Below, piece after piece: positions 45,239-57,351 of a stretch of 64,000 bases of DNA; position 1 is the first letter of the stretch; the number at the start of each line of letters is the position of its first letter. The stretch is from Vitellaria paradoxa (taxonomy: Eukaryota; Streptophyta; Magnoliopsida; Ericales; Sapotaceae): the NCBI GenBank assembly GCA_019916065.1, contig CM034241.1, forward strand, positions 14,889,728-14,953,727, in the 5' to 3' direction. The position numbers and the translations under genes were made by a program. The notes beneath the pieces were generated by a model that worked only from the letters and a program-made list of their open reading frames with translations, had not been told where the DNA came from and did no database searches.

Positions 45239-47122
45239 TGACCGACCCTGAAATGTGTTTGGGTTCTACCTCTCAAGTGCAAAAGGGCAATCATAGTTTT
45301 AAACTCGGTGAGTCCGAGGTCGAATCCGCAGGGAAGGTTTTGTTAAAAGCTCTAGACTTGTTCTCTTAGTTAGTAGGTGAACCTAAATTAATTTAAGCTA
45401 ATTTTGAATTTATAGAATGTCTTAGAATGGTTGGGGTTGAGAATGATGGAATGAAGGAATTGTGATATTAAATTAAAATGTAATAAAATTAAATTTTAAA
45501 GTAAATTGATTAACTCAGAAATTAAATTAAATAACAAACATGATATTAAAGAGGTTCTTGATTCAACTTTCAAGTCCAGGTAGTTCACTACTTTACTCTG
45601 GGATGATTGGGTTCAAATATGAATTAAGGGTTTGTTCAAAGATATTGAGAATATTTTAAATCCAAAAGTTAGTACCAGTGATTTCAAACGAATATGGTTA
45701 AAAGCTTTTGTTTTCGAAAGTTTTTCAAACAAACGAAATCAGAAGTGAACTCAAATCCTCTTTTTAATTTGTCCAAAAATATTTAAACGATTGTAATTGA
45801 AAACCCATACCAGTGATTTCAACGAATATGGTTAAAGGTTTTTGTTTTCGAATGTTTTTGAAACAAGTTAAAATAGGTTTAAAAAAATAGTAATTCCTAC
45901 GCATGAGCTTTCACAACTCATGCGAAGGGCCTACGAACATCCCATAGTATTTTCATGAACTACCCTTCCTTGATTCATTGAATCAAGAACTAAGGTTTTA
46001 CGCTAACATTATTTTAAATGAAATGAAAGCAATAAACATGCACGTAATCAATCGATCTATTAATTGAAACAAACAAAACATATTATTAAGGAATGAAACG
46101 AAATCAAACTTACATGGAAAATTGTTCTGAAAGAAAATAATGAATAACTACTGCAACAATGAATAATCTAGCATCGAACATCTCCATAAACAACACGAGT
46201 AATTGAAGACTCCCTAAAAAAATATTCTAAAACTCTCAAAGTATCTGAAAAATATGAAAAAGAAGTTCCCCTAGTTCGGCTGTTTACAAGGTTTATAAAA
46301 GGGTTGTAAAGAAACCCTAAAAGGTGAGAATTAATCCTGCGCATGCTCGGCAACTGTGGTCCGAACCGTCTGGAAGGGTGTCTGGACCATAGAATGGTCA
46401 TCCCCACAATTTTGACCAAACAAGCTCACTATGGTTCGGACCATTTGGGTGGGGATCCGGACCACAGAACCTTGATTCCCCAAAGTCTGCTTGAAGTAGT
46501 CTCTTTCTTCTGACAGCTTTCTATCCTCAACTTCCAACGCGATTTTGACCTCGAAGATGATTGATTCAGGCTTGGGCTAGAACATGAAAGTTGTAGCTGT
46601 TCGAGTCTTCTTTCCAACCCAAGAAGAATCAGGTCAATCGGAGTTATGAGTGAAAAGATATGATCAAAATGTTGGCAGGGTGTCAAGCTGGAATTTCAGC
46701 TGCACACCACTTCAACCATCTTGAACTTCGGACTGTCTCCTTCTCCTTGGCAGCCATGGTAACTGATTCTATTCCTTGGGATGGCACTTGGGGCATTGAG
46801 GAAGTCTTGGAAGTCATTGGACATGTCGGCCTTGTTGTCTTCAAGCTGTTTTCCTTATGTGTGCCAAGTGTTCGGTGAAATGCCCCAAAAGACACCAAAG
46901 CATGTTCTTGCACTTTCTTACTCTGGCTTGCTTTGGCTCCTCCTCACCTGCACTCTTAGTGTTATTTCAAGCTAAAACACCAAATTATATCACCTAAAAC
47001 ACAACAATAACAAGAGTGCATGGAAATAAGATAATTAAGCTAAAACCTCACCAATAACAAGCACATTTGCATAATTAGCATGCTCAATAGATATAAAATT
47101 ATACAATAATGCATAGTAATCA
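45239..47122 (-). repeat. Element D 3' LTR
   Basis: 1884 bp. On the minus strand it starts TGATTACTATGCATT and ends GGTCGGTCA. Its U5 half matches element A's LTR (TTCGACCTCG...GGTAGAACCC), while U3 differs. A TATA-like TTTTATAAA lies near 46,277-46,269. The palindrome cassette is at 46,358-46,463. Confidence 0.92.
46358..46463. promoter_or_regulatory. Four-site palindrome cassette, element D 3' LTR
   Basis: GGTCCGAACC (46,358), TGTCTGGACC (46,379), GGTTCGGACC (46,433), GATCCGGACC (46,454): spacing 21/54/21 bp, matching the cassettes of elements A and E. Confidence 0.58.
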
Positions 47123-49400
47123 CACCTCCCAACCTAGACATTGCTAGTCCCTAGCAATGCATGCAATAAAACCATGGGGTACAAAAAATAAATGCAACGA
47201 CACCCACAACATGGAAGCTCTTATTCAAATCAAACAAAATAAAAACTAACTAAAGTGATGCCCATTTTCGTAGGAGACACACGGCCACACTTAGCATGTG
47301 AGGCAAGCCCTTTAAACCCCTAGGTTCCCCCTAGTGGACGAGTAAGGTCTCGTGAGGGTTTGTAGTGAATCTACCTACAAAATTCTATAGCATGGTCTCA
47401 AAGTGTCAAAAAGTGATCAAGATAAAAAAATAAATCAATCTCAAGCTCAACAAGTTACAAAACCCAAATATCATGCCTAATTCCTAAGTACTAAGCATAA
47501 ATGCATGGACTATCAAAGTAGAAAAAGCATGTGTGCAAAATTTTTTCATTCATTCAACAAGGTCGCAAGAGCATAAAGGAACTAAGTTTTGACTTCAAAA
47601 GCTCACAAGGTACCACTCATAGAAAGAAATTCACTCATAGAGGGTTCACACACACCTATTAGCATATAATGCTATACTAGCTACACATAACCCCACAAAC
47701 AAGAGAGTGAAATGAAATCAAATTCAAAGTTGATAGCTCATAACCATGTTCCAATGCATGTGTAAGAGATCACACCACACAACCTACACAAGACCATTAC
47801 ATGAACAATACAAGAGTTGCTTGCTTAGAATCCACTAGGCCTTTGTTTTGGCTGTAACTTGGCTAGGGGTAATGGTTAACAATAGAAGATATAGAAATCA
47901 AAGCACATGTCTTGGGATAAAGATGTTCAAGTGCACACAAGTCCCAAACTACCCATTTCCTTTCCAACCCTAAGAAGAACTACAACAAGAAGCTTATTCA
48001 CCAACTTACAAACTACTCATGGGACATTCTCAATAATTATAATACAATGCACAAGTCCCAAAATTACATAAGCAAAAAAGAATGACAAACTCTTTTTTTT
48101 TCTCTTTTTTTTTCCTTTTTTTTCTTTTTTTATTTTTTTCTTTTTTTTTTGAAATAATGAAATAAACATAAGCTAAATTCTCCACCTAATATTCCTTCTC
48201 AATATGCTCTCAAAAGTTTCCATTCCCAACCCCCACTCACATCATTGACATTGAGGCACTTTTCACAACCCAAAATATGTGAGGGTAAGGCTTAAAAGTG
48301 TGTGAACAAGGTTAAGGGATAATATATGAGATGGGAGCCAAGAAAAAAATATATATATAAATATCACACACTTTATTAAAAGGTTTCAAGTTGGTTCCTA
48401 GGGCAATTTCATATCAAGGAAGGATAAAAAGGCCCAACAATAGCAAAGATGGCCTAGCATCATGTTCAAAGCTTGCAACAATTCATAATGTGCCAAGTGA
48501 AACTCATGTAAGTGTGCGTGATGCAATTAGTGCATTGGAAACCAAAGTGAAGAGCAAAAGAGCTATGATTATGTGTAACCCCTCAAGAAAAGAAATAATA
48601 GGCTCAAAAGCTCACCATTAAGGGGTATAAGTCTCCACCTAGTCCAAGATTGCGCAATTAACCAATGTCAAACAAAATCTACTCCTAAGCACAAAAGTTC
48701 TTCTCCATGATAGTAAAAAAAATTGCACAAGGTCCTTATACACTCAACCTGAGCTAAGTTTCCTATTAAAACTTGAACAAAACTCACTCATCACTATCTC
48801 ACTCAAATTCACCATCAACCTAACCAAAAAGGGCCAATATGCAAGTATAAATGTGCTAAGTCATGTGTTTAAGCTAAAAAATGCTTAGAAATTGATAAAT
48901 TTGACAATTTTAGCACAAAGTGTCATCATGCGAACTCTACCCCCCAACCTAAACTAAACATTGTCCTCAATGTAAAAACTATAATGCATAAGTGGGTCTG
49001 TAGTGTGCAAAGTGAGCATGATGATGAGCATGAAATAATAGCCACAAAAGGCACAAATAAGAACAAGCACAAATTAAACCAAGCATGCACCCATTATTCA
49101 AGCCCCTTAAGGCATCACCTAAAACACCCCCCAACCTAGATTCTACAGTACTCCCAACAACAACAATTATATATAATGAAATATCAAAATTGAAAGTGCA
49201 AGATTAAATAAAAATGAGAGGAAGGGTATTACCTCAAGAGCTTCCTTATTTGAAGAAAACAAAAGAAACTATTCAAAAGAAAAGGTTAGAGAGAAAATAA
49301 GAGAAAAATAAAATGAAAAAAAAAGGACAAGAGAAAGGGTTAGTACAAAAGAAGAAATGAAAATAAAATAAAATAAAATAAAGGAAGAGAATCAAACTAA
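47123..49400 (-). other. Element D 3' spacer with polypurine tract
   Basis: The complement of CACCTCCCAACC (47,123-47,134) is the PPT before the 3' LTR. The spacer matches element A 15,560-17,377 in reverse. It includes a long T/C-rich run (48,090-48,151), the hairpin CATTGTCCTCAATG (48,959-48,972) with C6 tract (48,940-48,945), and a second C6 tract (49,127-49,132). No coding sequence is supported. Confidence 0.7.
48940..48972 (-). promoter_or_regulatory. Hairpin plus G6 tract in element D
   Basis: On the minus strand CATTGAGGACAATG is followed by TTTAGTTTAGGTTGGGGGG, the same element as in A and B. Its retention in a pol-less element argues for a cis-acting role. Confidence 0.5.
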
Positions 49401-49499
49401 AAAGAACTATGAAAATAAGAAAATGAAAAATCTAATCTACTATGTACAAATGAAATGAAGACAAAAGTGTTATCTAACACCCTCTCTGTCCCATGCATC

Positions 49500-50298
49500 A
49501 ATAAATGGTTTAAGAAATAAAATGTTCTATTCGGGCCCACGAAGCACTGAATATGGATGCTTTTTAGGTGTAAAACACACCGAGGAATGAAAGGCCAAGT
49601 GAGGTTCTTGAAACCTTGGATATGGCCATGATGCATACATGGATATGGACATGGTGGGTTCAATAAGTCTTTCAATGCCCAAGAAATCTATGGGTGTGGA
49701 AATGGTGGGTTCTAATGATCTCTTGACACCTAAGAAATCTATGAGTGTGAAAACGGTGGGTTTGAATGATCTCTCAACACTTAAGAAATCTACGGGTGCG
49801 AAAATTGTGGGTTTGAATGATCTCTCAACACCTAAAAAGTCAAAGCAAGCTTCCCTGTGTCTATTACCTCTCCCTAGTGATAGTTGGTCTCGTAGTAGTC
49901 ACTCACAATTCCTGTAGTAAGACTCTCAGATAGGGCTAAGTCAAGAGATGAGAGGTGTGCACCACTTTCAACCTTGGGTACGTAATGAAGTGAACTAGGC
50001 TCAACCGACTCAATGATATATTCCTCGGGACATGTGACATTCAAATGCTCAGTTGGAGTCAAATGACTCTCAATAGGGTCTAGGATGATTGGGGTAGGTT
50101 GAGCATTAAGCTTAGTAGTAGGAAACAATTGCATATCTCCCTGACTCTCAGTAAGTGGTAGGGGATATCCTGAATGGGAGACTCCAAAGGGGAATGAGGA
50201 AGATGCTCATTCCAAATATTATCCCCAGTATAGTTAGGGCAATTGTCCCACTCAGTGCCTATGGTAGTGCCTGAGGTCGATGACTTAGTTATGCTTAT
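49500..50298 (-). pseudogene. Element D accessory reading frames with 17-residue repeats
   Basis: Minus-strand reading after the solo LTR gives TEWDNCPNYTGDNIWNEH (about 50,262-50,209), then an acidic frame (50,134-49,874) with DPIESHLTPTEHLNV and VESGAHLSSLDLALSES, and in another frame a 51-bp repeat giving DFLGVxRSxxPTxxxP about four times (49,842-49,640). It ends near VLRGPE at about 49,535. I recognise no family. No homologue is visible in elements A or B. It could be a captured or element-specific sequence. Confidence 0.4.
49640..49842. repeat. 51-bp coding-length tandem repeat
   Basis: About four copies of a 51-bp unit (17 codons), starting near 49,645, 49,690, 49,741 and 49,792 on the plus strand, sharing GTGGGTT...GA(T/C)CTCT...AAGAAATCT. 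Both strands are open across it; the strand sensible for element D gives DFLGV-type units. Confidence 0.75.
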
Positions 50299-51828
50299 TG
50301 ACTGACCCTAAAAAGTGTTTGGGGTTCTACCTCTCAAGTGCAATAGGGTAGTCGTAGTTTTAACTCGGTGAGTCCGAGGTCGAATTCACAGGGAGCCTAC
50401 ACAATTCAGTCTCTAGGTTCTTAAGGAAGTTCAAAATCTAGTTTTTAGCAAGCTAAGGAATTCAATTTAAATAAATCCTATGGTTTAGCAAAGTTAAGAC
50501 TTAATCCGAAACAAATAAACTAGCTAAATTTAAGAATTCTAGGTCTTAATGAAATATTTAAAATTTTCAGAAGTTCATCTAAATTTAAGAATAATATTCT
50601 AAACTACACAATGAATTAATTATAACCAAATTAAATTAGATTGCAAACTTAATAGAAATAAGGCTCTTGATTCAACTTCAAGCCTGGGTAGTTCACTACT
50701 TTGCCTTAGGATGTTTAGATTCAAATCTAGATTAGGGTTTAATTCAAAAAGTGTTAAGAATATTTTAATCAAAGGTCAGTACCAGTGATCTCAAGTGAAT
50801 ATGGTTAAAGACCTTTGTTTCCGAAGGTTTTTCAATTAAACGAAACTAGATGCGAATTCAAATCTTATTTTTAATCTTGTTAGAAAGTGTTTAAACGTTC
50901 ATATTCAAAAACTCATACCAGTGATTTCATATGAATATGGTTAAGAATTTTTGGTTTCGAATGTCTTTGAAACAAGTTAAAATAAGTTTAAATCAAGTAG
51001 ATCCCTTCGGACGAAGTTTCACAACCCATGCGAAGGGACTACGAACATCCTAAGGTGTTTTCGTGAACTACCCTTTCTTGATTCGTTGAATCAAGAACTA
51101 GGATTTACGCTATAACCATTTTAAACAAAATAAAAACAATCAACAAGAACTCAAACAATCGATCTATTCTTTGAAATAAACAAAACATGCGATTAAAGAA
51201 CATAACGAAATAGAACTTACAGTTGAAATCGTTCAAAAAGAAAAATATTCAAAATCACAGCAATAAGGAAGAAAAGTGCTCCAAACGGCTCCATTAACAA
51301 TCTTCAATCATGTAAAAATACTCTTTAACTTAATCTAAAACTAATCTAATCTCTCCAAGTATCACAGAAAAATAATGTAAAAAATAGTCCCCTAGCGGCC
51401 ATGCATTAGCTTCTTTAAATAGTTGCTCAAAAACCCTAAGAGGCGTGCTTCAAAACTGGGTTTCTAGATACACGGGGGTCCCAACCGTATGGAGGGGGGT
51501 CGGGACCACAAAATGGTTGTTTCTCATTTTTAGCTTACTGTGGTCCCGACCATCTAGATAGGGGGTCCTAACCACCAAATATCTTTTGTGTTGCTTCTTT
51601 TCCTTCTTCATGAAGATTCTTTAGGCTAGTTTTGTTCACCAAGGAAAGGTTTGAAGCATGACGTTGTTTCCATGGCTATAAACTTCAATCTCTTTGCCAT
51701 TTTCTCTGCAATTAGAAAGATGGAAGCGTAAATGACAAGATAACACTAAAATTTCAAGTTTATTTATCTAAATGCAATAATAATTGTAAGAATAGGAAGT
51801 TTGTAATTACACTTTTTAAGTGTAATCA
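50299..51828 (-). mobile_element. Solo LTR E of the element A family
   Basis: 1530 bp, minus strand, TGATTACACTT...GGTCAGTCA, with perfect TSD cttat at 50,294-50,298 and 51,829-51,833. It resembles element A's LTR, including a TATA-like ATTTAAAG near 51,422-51,415 and the palindrome cassette. No internal sequence remains, the outcome expected from LTR-LTR recombination. It sits inside element D and so is younger than D. Confidence 0.93.
51477..51573. promoter_or_regulatory. Four-site palindrome cassette in solo LTR E
   Basis: GGTCCCAACC (51,477), GGTCGGGACC (51,498), GGTCCCGACC (51,542), GGTCCTAACC (51,564): spacing 21/44/22. The middle gap is exactly 10 bp shorter than in A and D, about one helical turn, and the central two bases differ while the GGTC/GACC arms are kept. 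Confidence 0.58.
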
Positions 51829-51849
51829 CTTATTGCTTGTGTCAACCTA

Positions 51850-52753
51850 GAAATTTACTTCATTTAAAGCCTAGTTCACCTCGTTATTGAAGCTCAATTG
51901 CTGTTGCATGAATTGATAAAGAGTGTCCTCCAGTAGTGCATCATTAGGTTCACAAGGCTAATAATCCCTAAGTACTTCATGCTGGCTCTCAGTGAGTGGA
52001 ACAAGGTTGGGATGGGCAAAATAATCGGTCTCTATGCAGGTGCTACTTCTAAAGGATGGATCATGAAGATCAAGTAAAGTAGGAGTATATGGGGAAGGTT
52101 CGGTGTGGCTTTTAAGTGCATGAGATTCAAAACTAGGCGTAAGTCTTCCCTATGGCCTGGTGTGTTCATAGAAAAATTTGAGGAATGACCATGCCTCACC
52201 CGGGGTAAAGTCAAGAAATTCCTTATCTAAGACTTTATCAAATGCCTGGTGTAGCATTATATAATATTGCTACAATGTCCACTAACTTTAAACCGTGACT
52301 TGGGAAAGTGTCTAAAAGTTTGTTAAATCTCTCCCAACATTTATAAAATACTTACCCCTCTTTTCATTTTTCATAAAAATTTTTGATTTGAAGGCCATGG
52401 GTGAAGGTTTGATGACTAGGGAAGAAATGTTCGATAAAAGCTTAACGAAATTGCTCCCAAGTACAGACCCATTCACTAGCAGCATAACACCAGTCACCGG
52501 CCACACTTTGTAATGATAAAGGGAAAAACATGAACCTAAGTCTCTTACTCATTCTAACATCATCACATAAGCCACACACTACCTCAAACCTATCGAGGTG
52601 AAGACATGGGTCTTCCTCCTCATGCACGAAGAATAGGGGTAATTGGTGATAGGTCTCTAATGTATAGTCATATCCAAATTGGTCACTTAGACACTCTATA
52701 TAGGCTTGGCCATCAAAAGGACCATGAGTGAAGTCACCAAAACCAATATCCAT
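51850..52753 (-). pseudogene. Element D gag remnant
   Basis: From ATG 52,753 (MDIGFGDFTHGPFDG) the capsid-type gag domain is readable: QLPLFFVHEEEDPCLHLDRFEVVCG, LRFMFFPLSLQSVAGDW, then after a stop at about 52,442 FFPSHQTFTHGLQIKNFYE, CWERFNKLLDTFPSHGL, and at the end LEDTLYQFMQQQ (about 51,935-51,900), equal to LEDTLQQFMQGQ in element B. Several stops and shifts disrupt it. It is the only retroviral-type protein left in D, similar to gag-only non-autonomous elements (TR-GAG type). Confidence 0.8.
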
Positions 52754-52987
52754 GATAAGAAAGCAAAAAAAAAAAAAAAAAAAAGATGAAAATAGAATGA
52801 AAGAAAAAAATTACACTAAAATGCAACCTAAATTAATTAACATGCAAGCTAGATTAGATGATATGCAAATGAATATGTTACAATGCAAAAGAAAGAAAAC
52901 TACTAATAAAGAGATGGAGGAAGGAACAATTCACCTAATTTCTTAAGTGAACTCCTCTTAACTCCCAAATCTAGCGCTTAGTTGCCC

Positions 52988-53005
52988 TCCCCGGCAACGG
53001 CGCCA
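52988..53005 (-). other. Element D primer binding site
   Basis: The complement is TGGCGCCGTTGCCGGGGA, the exact Athila consensus, six bases from the 5' LTR end at 53,012. Confidence 0.93.
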
Positions 53006-53011
53006 AAAAAT

Positions 53012-54904
53012 TGACCGACCCTAAAATGTGTTTGGGTTCTACCTCTCAAGTGCAAGAAGGTAGTCATAGTTTTAAATTTGATGAGTCTGAGGTCAAATCC
53101 ACAGGGAGGGCTTTGTTAAAAGCTCTAGACTTGTTCTCTTAGTTAGTAGGTGAATCTAAATTAATTTAATCTAATTTTGAATTTATAGGATGTCTTAGAA
53201 TGGTTGGGTTGAGAATGATGGAATGAAGGAATTGTGATATTAAATTAAAATGTAATAAAATTAAATTTTAAAACAAATTGATTAACTTAAAAATTAAATT
53301 AAATAAAAACATGATATTAAAGAGGTTCTTGATTCAATTTTCAAGTCCAGGTAATTCACTACTTTACTACGGGATGATTGGGTTCAAATATGAATTAATG
53401 GTTTATTCAAAAATATTGAGAATATTTTAAATCCAAAAGTTAGTACCAGTGATTTCAAACAAATTTGGTTAAAAACTTTTGTTTTTAAAAGTTTTTCGAA
53501 CAAACGAAATCATAAGTGAACTCAAATCCTCTTTTTAATTTGTCCAAAAATATTTAAACAATTATAATCGAAAACCTATACCAGTGATTTCAACGAATAT
53601 GGTTAAAGGTTTTCGTTTTTGAATGTTTTTGAAACAAGTTAAAATAGGTTTAAAAAATAGTAATTCCTACGCATGAGCTTTCGCAACTCATGCGAAGGGC
53701 CTACGAACATCCCATAGTGTTTTCGTGAACTACCCTTCCTTGATTCGTTGAATCAAGAACTAGGGTTTTATGCTAGCATTATTTTAAACGAAACGAAAGC
53801 AATAAACAAGCACGTAATCAATCGATCTATTAATTAAAACAAACAAAACATATTATTAAGGAATGAAATGAAATCAAACTTACATGGAAAATTGTTCTGA
53901 AAGAAAACAATGAATAACTACTACAACAATGAATAATCCAGCATCGAACATCTCCATAAACAATGCTAGTAATTGAAAACTCCCCAAAAAACTATTCTAA
54001 AACTCTCAAAGTATCTGAAAAATATGAAAAAGAAGTTCCCCTAGTTCAGCCGTTTACAAGGTTTATAAAAGGGTTATAAAGAAACCCTAAAAGGTGAGAA
54101 TTAATCCTGCGCATGCTTAGCTACTGTGGTCCGGACCGTCTGGAAGGGGGTCTAGACCACAAAATGGTCATCCCCACAATTTCAGCCAAACAAGCTCACT
54201 GTGGTCCGGACCATTTGGGTGGGGATCTAGACCTAGGGTCCAGACCACAAAACCTTGATTCCCCAAATTCTGCTTGAAGTCGTCTCTTTCTTTTGACAGC
54301 TTTCTATCCTCAACTTCCAATGCGATTTTGACCTCGAAGACGATCGATTCAGGCTTGGGCTAAAACAAGAAAGTTGTAGCTGTTTGAGTCTTCTTTCTAA
54401 CCTAAGAAAATCAGGTCAATCGAAGTTGTGAGTGAAAATATTTGGTCAAAATACTGATAAGGTGTTAAGTTGGAACTTCAGCTACACACCACTTCAACCA
54501 TCTTGAACTTCGGACCGTCTCCTTCTCCTTGGCAGCCATGGTAACTGATTCTATTCCTTAGGATGGCACTTGGGACATTGAGGAAGTCTTGGAAGTCATT
54601 GGACATGTCGGCCTTTTTGTCTTCAAGCTATTTTCTCCATGTGTGCCGAGTGTTCGGTGAAATGCCCCAAAAGACACCAAAGCATGTTCTTGCACTTTCT
54701 TACTCTGGCTTGCTTTGGCTCCTCCTCACCTACACTCTTAGTGTTATTTCAAGCTAAAAAACCAAATTATATCACTTGAAACACACCAATAACAAGAGTG
54801 CATGGAAATGAGATAATTAAGCTAAAACCTCACCAATAACAAGCACAATTGCATAATTAGCATGCTCAATAGATATAAAATTATACAATAATGCATACTA
54901 ATCA
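53012..54904 (-). repeat. Element D 5' LTR
   Basis: 1893 bp, aligned throughout with the 3' LTR but with many substitutions, so D is clearly older than B. Its cassette has an extra fifth palindrome. Confidence 0.92.
54128..54246. promoter_or_regulatory. Five-site palindrome cassette, element D 5' LTR
   Basis: GGTCCGGACC (54,128), GGTCTAGACC (54,149), GGTCCGGACC (54,203), GATCTAGACC (54,224): spacing 21/54/21. A fifth site GGTCCAGACC (54,237) arises from a 13-bp local duplication. Confidence 0.58.
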
Positions 54905-55127
54905 ACGGCTTGATTCCAAAATTTGTAGGATAATGTTTGAGTCTATTTTGGACTTTTTTTTTTCGTTCCTATATATGGAACATATTGTACACATAAAATA
55001 AGTTTAAATTTCAAAATTTTGATGTAAGAGAAAAGTTAACAATCAAGTTGAAAAAGGTTTTTCTATGGGTCTTTTTAAGATTTTTTCTTCTCTTACTATA
55101 ATCCGTATTCCATTGTTGGAGGTTCAT
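54905..55127. other. Flank between elements D and G
   Basis: Short AT-rich stretch continuing the sequence left of element D. It has a TATA-like CCTATATATGG near 54,970 but no coding sequence. It ends with ttcat, the TSD of element G. Confidence 0.45.
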
Positions 55128-57351
55128 TGTAATACTCGGTATTTATTTTTGACAATTTATGTGTTATTTTAGGACAATAAAATAATTAGACTGAGATTGG
55201 GTTTGTTTAGTTAGGTTTGTTTTATTTTTCTTAAGTCGAGTTTGGCCCAAAGTGGTACCGGGTTGGATACTTGTGCCCAGGGCCCAACCATTTTTCTTTC
55301 TTTTCTTTTTTTTCCTTCTTTTCTTTTCTTCTTTTTTTCTTTTTCTTTTTCTTTTGGTTAAGTCTCAAGCAAATGAGGGAAGAAAGAAAAAGAGAGAGAA
55401 GCTGTGTTCCACAAAAGGAAGGTAGCAGATCTTTCGATATCGTAATCACCGTGGAGGTGTCAGATCTTGGTGATTTTACTTAATGTGAAAGAAATAGAGA
55501 GAGAAGTTTTGGAGCTTCAAGATTCTCTATAATTTTCTTTATCTTTTCTTCGAATCTGAGGTACGTGGGACTTATATTGGGCTTCTAGACATTGTTAGGA
55601 GGATTTTAATATGTTATATGCTTGATTTGATCGAGTATTGAAGGATTTGCGTTAATGTATATATGTGTATATATGTGCATACTCATGTTGAAATCTTGTA
55701 TTTCTTTGAGTTATTCTTAAATCTAATGTTATAGAAACGTGTTATTGAGGTGTTTGAATGTTTATATATGATTGATTGTTGAGTTTGAGGCCTGGATGAG
55801 TGATTTGGGGTTATTTTGGAGTTAGGACTTTGGTGAAAATGAACCCAAAAATTACGTATTTGGTTCTGGCATCTGGACGGTATATCTGGCATTGGGACAC
55901 CACTTGGCAATGAGCATAGGTGCTAGTGTTTGGTGCTAGCGTCTGGATGGCAACGCCAGCATTCAGACGACGTTGGATAGAATGTCCAAAAATGTTGAAT
56001 TTTGATTCTTAAACACTTATTTTATGCCCAAACCCACTAACTGTTGATTTTTAAAAATTAAATAAACCCCAAATTATCATCAAGCTTAATGGAAATGCAT
56101 TTTTATATCGAGATGACATTTATTTACATGACTGAGCATGTCATGTGCATGGGGCTGAGATTGCATCATCTGGTTTGAGGTTATGACTATTGGTTGGCCA
56201 AGAGTACCATGTCCATATTATTGACATGCTAAGGTATGGGTCATGTACTTGGACGAAATCCTTAATTTTGAGAAAATTAATAAAGTGAGATCTTGAAAAT
56301 ACTGAATGATTCCCAATCGATCGATATATGACTAGAGTTTTATTATTAGAACTGGGGCATTAATCTTGAGATGCTATTTATATTGATTTTCTAGTTGAGC
56401 TAAGCAAATGCCTGACTGAAAGTGTAACTCAGTTACCTAGCAGAAGGGCCAGGGGGTGTAATTAAGTTCCCCTGAGTCTTAGTTGATTGGGCGTGTAACT
56501 TGATTCCCCAACCGCTATTTATATTGATTTCTTGCTTGAGTTAAGTAGATGTCTAACTAGGGATGTAACTCGGTTCTCTTGAGTCTTACGTTTGTGGGAG
56601 TGTAACTTGGTTTCCCACTTGTGATATATATTAAGATATACATTAGCCGTAAGCGTAAACGATGCGGTTGGTGATCCCATGTGCTTTACTATGCATCACC
56701 CGTCCTAGGATAAGAATGGGGGTAAATGGAGATTGGAGAGTATGTATTGGCATTTCATTCTATCATTATTTATTGCATGAGATTGCATACGTTATTGTTG
56801 TGTATTGATATCTTGAGGTTTTTAATCATAATGTTGTTTAGTATGCGATTTATGGATGCAGAGTTAAGTTGTGAACGTAAAATAATAAGGTTAGGGACTA
56901 GGGTAACTTGATTCCTAAAGTAGGTTACGTAGGCAGCTTAGGCTTGAGTAGCCTAAGTCTGGTCTTAACTGTGGAATAATAACAATTGTATTTGTTCTTC
57001 TAAATTGAGAGTTGAATTGTTAATATTATAAATTGTGTGACCCAAAGGGTGAGTTTGATACTTATATTTGTGATATTATTATTTTGAGAGATATAAACTA
57101 GATTATAGTATTTGTTTTAACCGTGCAGACCGTAGATATGGTCATTGGTAATGGTGTTAAAAGTGGATTATGTTAGAGTAATTGGTGGCGATATATTCAA
57201 ATATTATTTTATATTAGAATGAGCAATGATTTTGCATATATCGATGATTGTAATTCATGGTCAATTGAATTTAGATTGGAGTTTATATATTTCATTTAGT
57301 TTTCACATTCCCATGCCATCCATCCCAGACTGTAAGGTTAGGAACGTGACA
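55128..57351 (+). repeat. Element G 5' LTR
   Basis: 2224 bp. Contains a CT-rich tract (55,295-55,355), a TATATG-rich block near 55,658, a palindrome array at 55,871-55,968, and repeated GTGTAACT(C/T)GG blocks at 56,400-56,620. It lacks the SINE present in the 3' LTR. Confidence 0.88.
55871..55968. promoter_or_regulatory. Phased GTCNNGAC-like array, element G 5' LTR
   Basis: ATCTGGAC (55,871), ATTGGGAC (55,891), GTCTGGAT (55,941), ATTCAGAC (55,961): spacing exactly 20/50/20. The arms resemble the GGTCNNGACC arms of the unrelated element A family. Confidence 0.5.

Larger units (their letters stand above)
45239..54904 (-). mobile_element. Element D: non-autonomous Athila-related retrotransposon, minus strand
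   Basis: 9,666 bp, TSD acggc on both sides (45,234-45,238; 54,905-54,909). On the minus strand: 5' LTR (54,904-53,012), perfect Athila PBS, a gag-like region, a unique region with 17-residue repeats, a spacer homologous to element A's 3' end, PPT and 3' LTR (47,122-45,239). No RT or integrase sequence is found, so it would depend on enzymes of an autonomous relative. Its interior is interrupted by solo LTR E. Confidence 0.9.
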
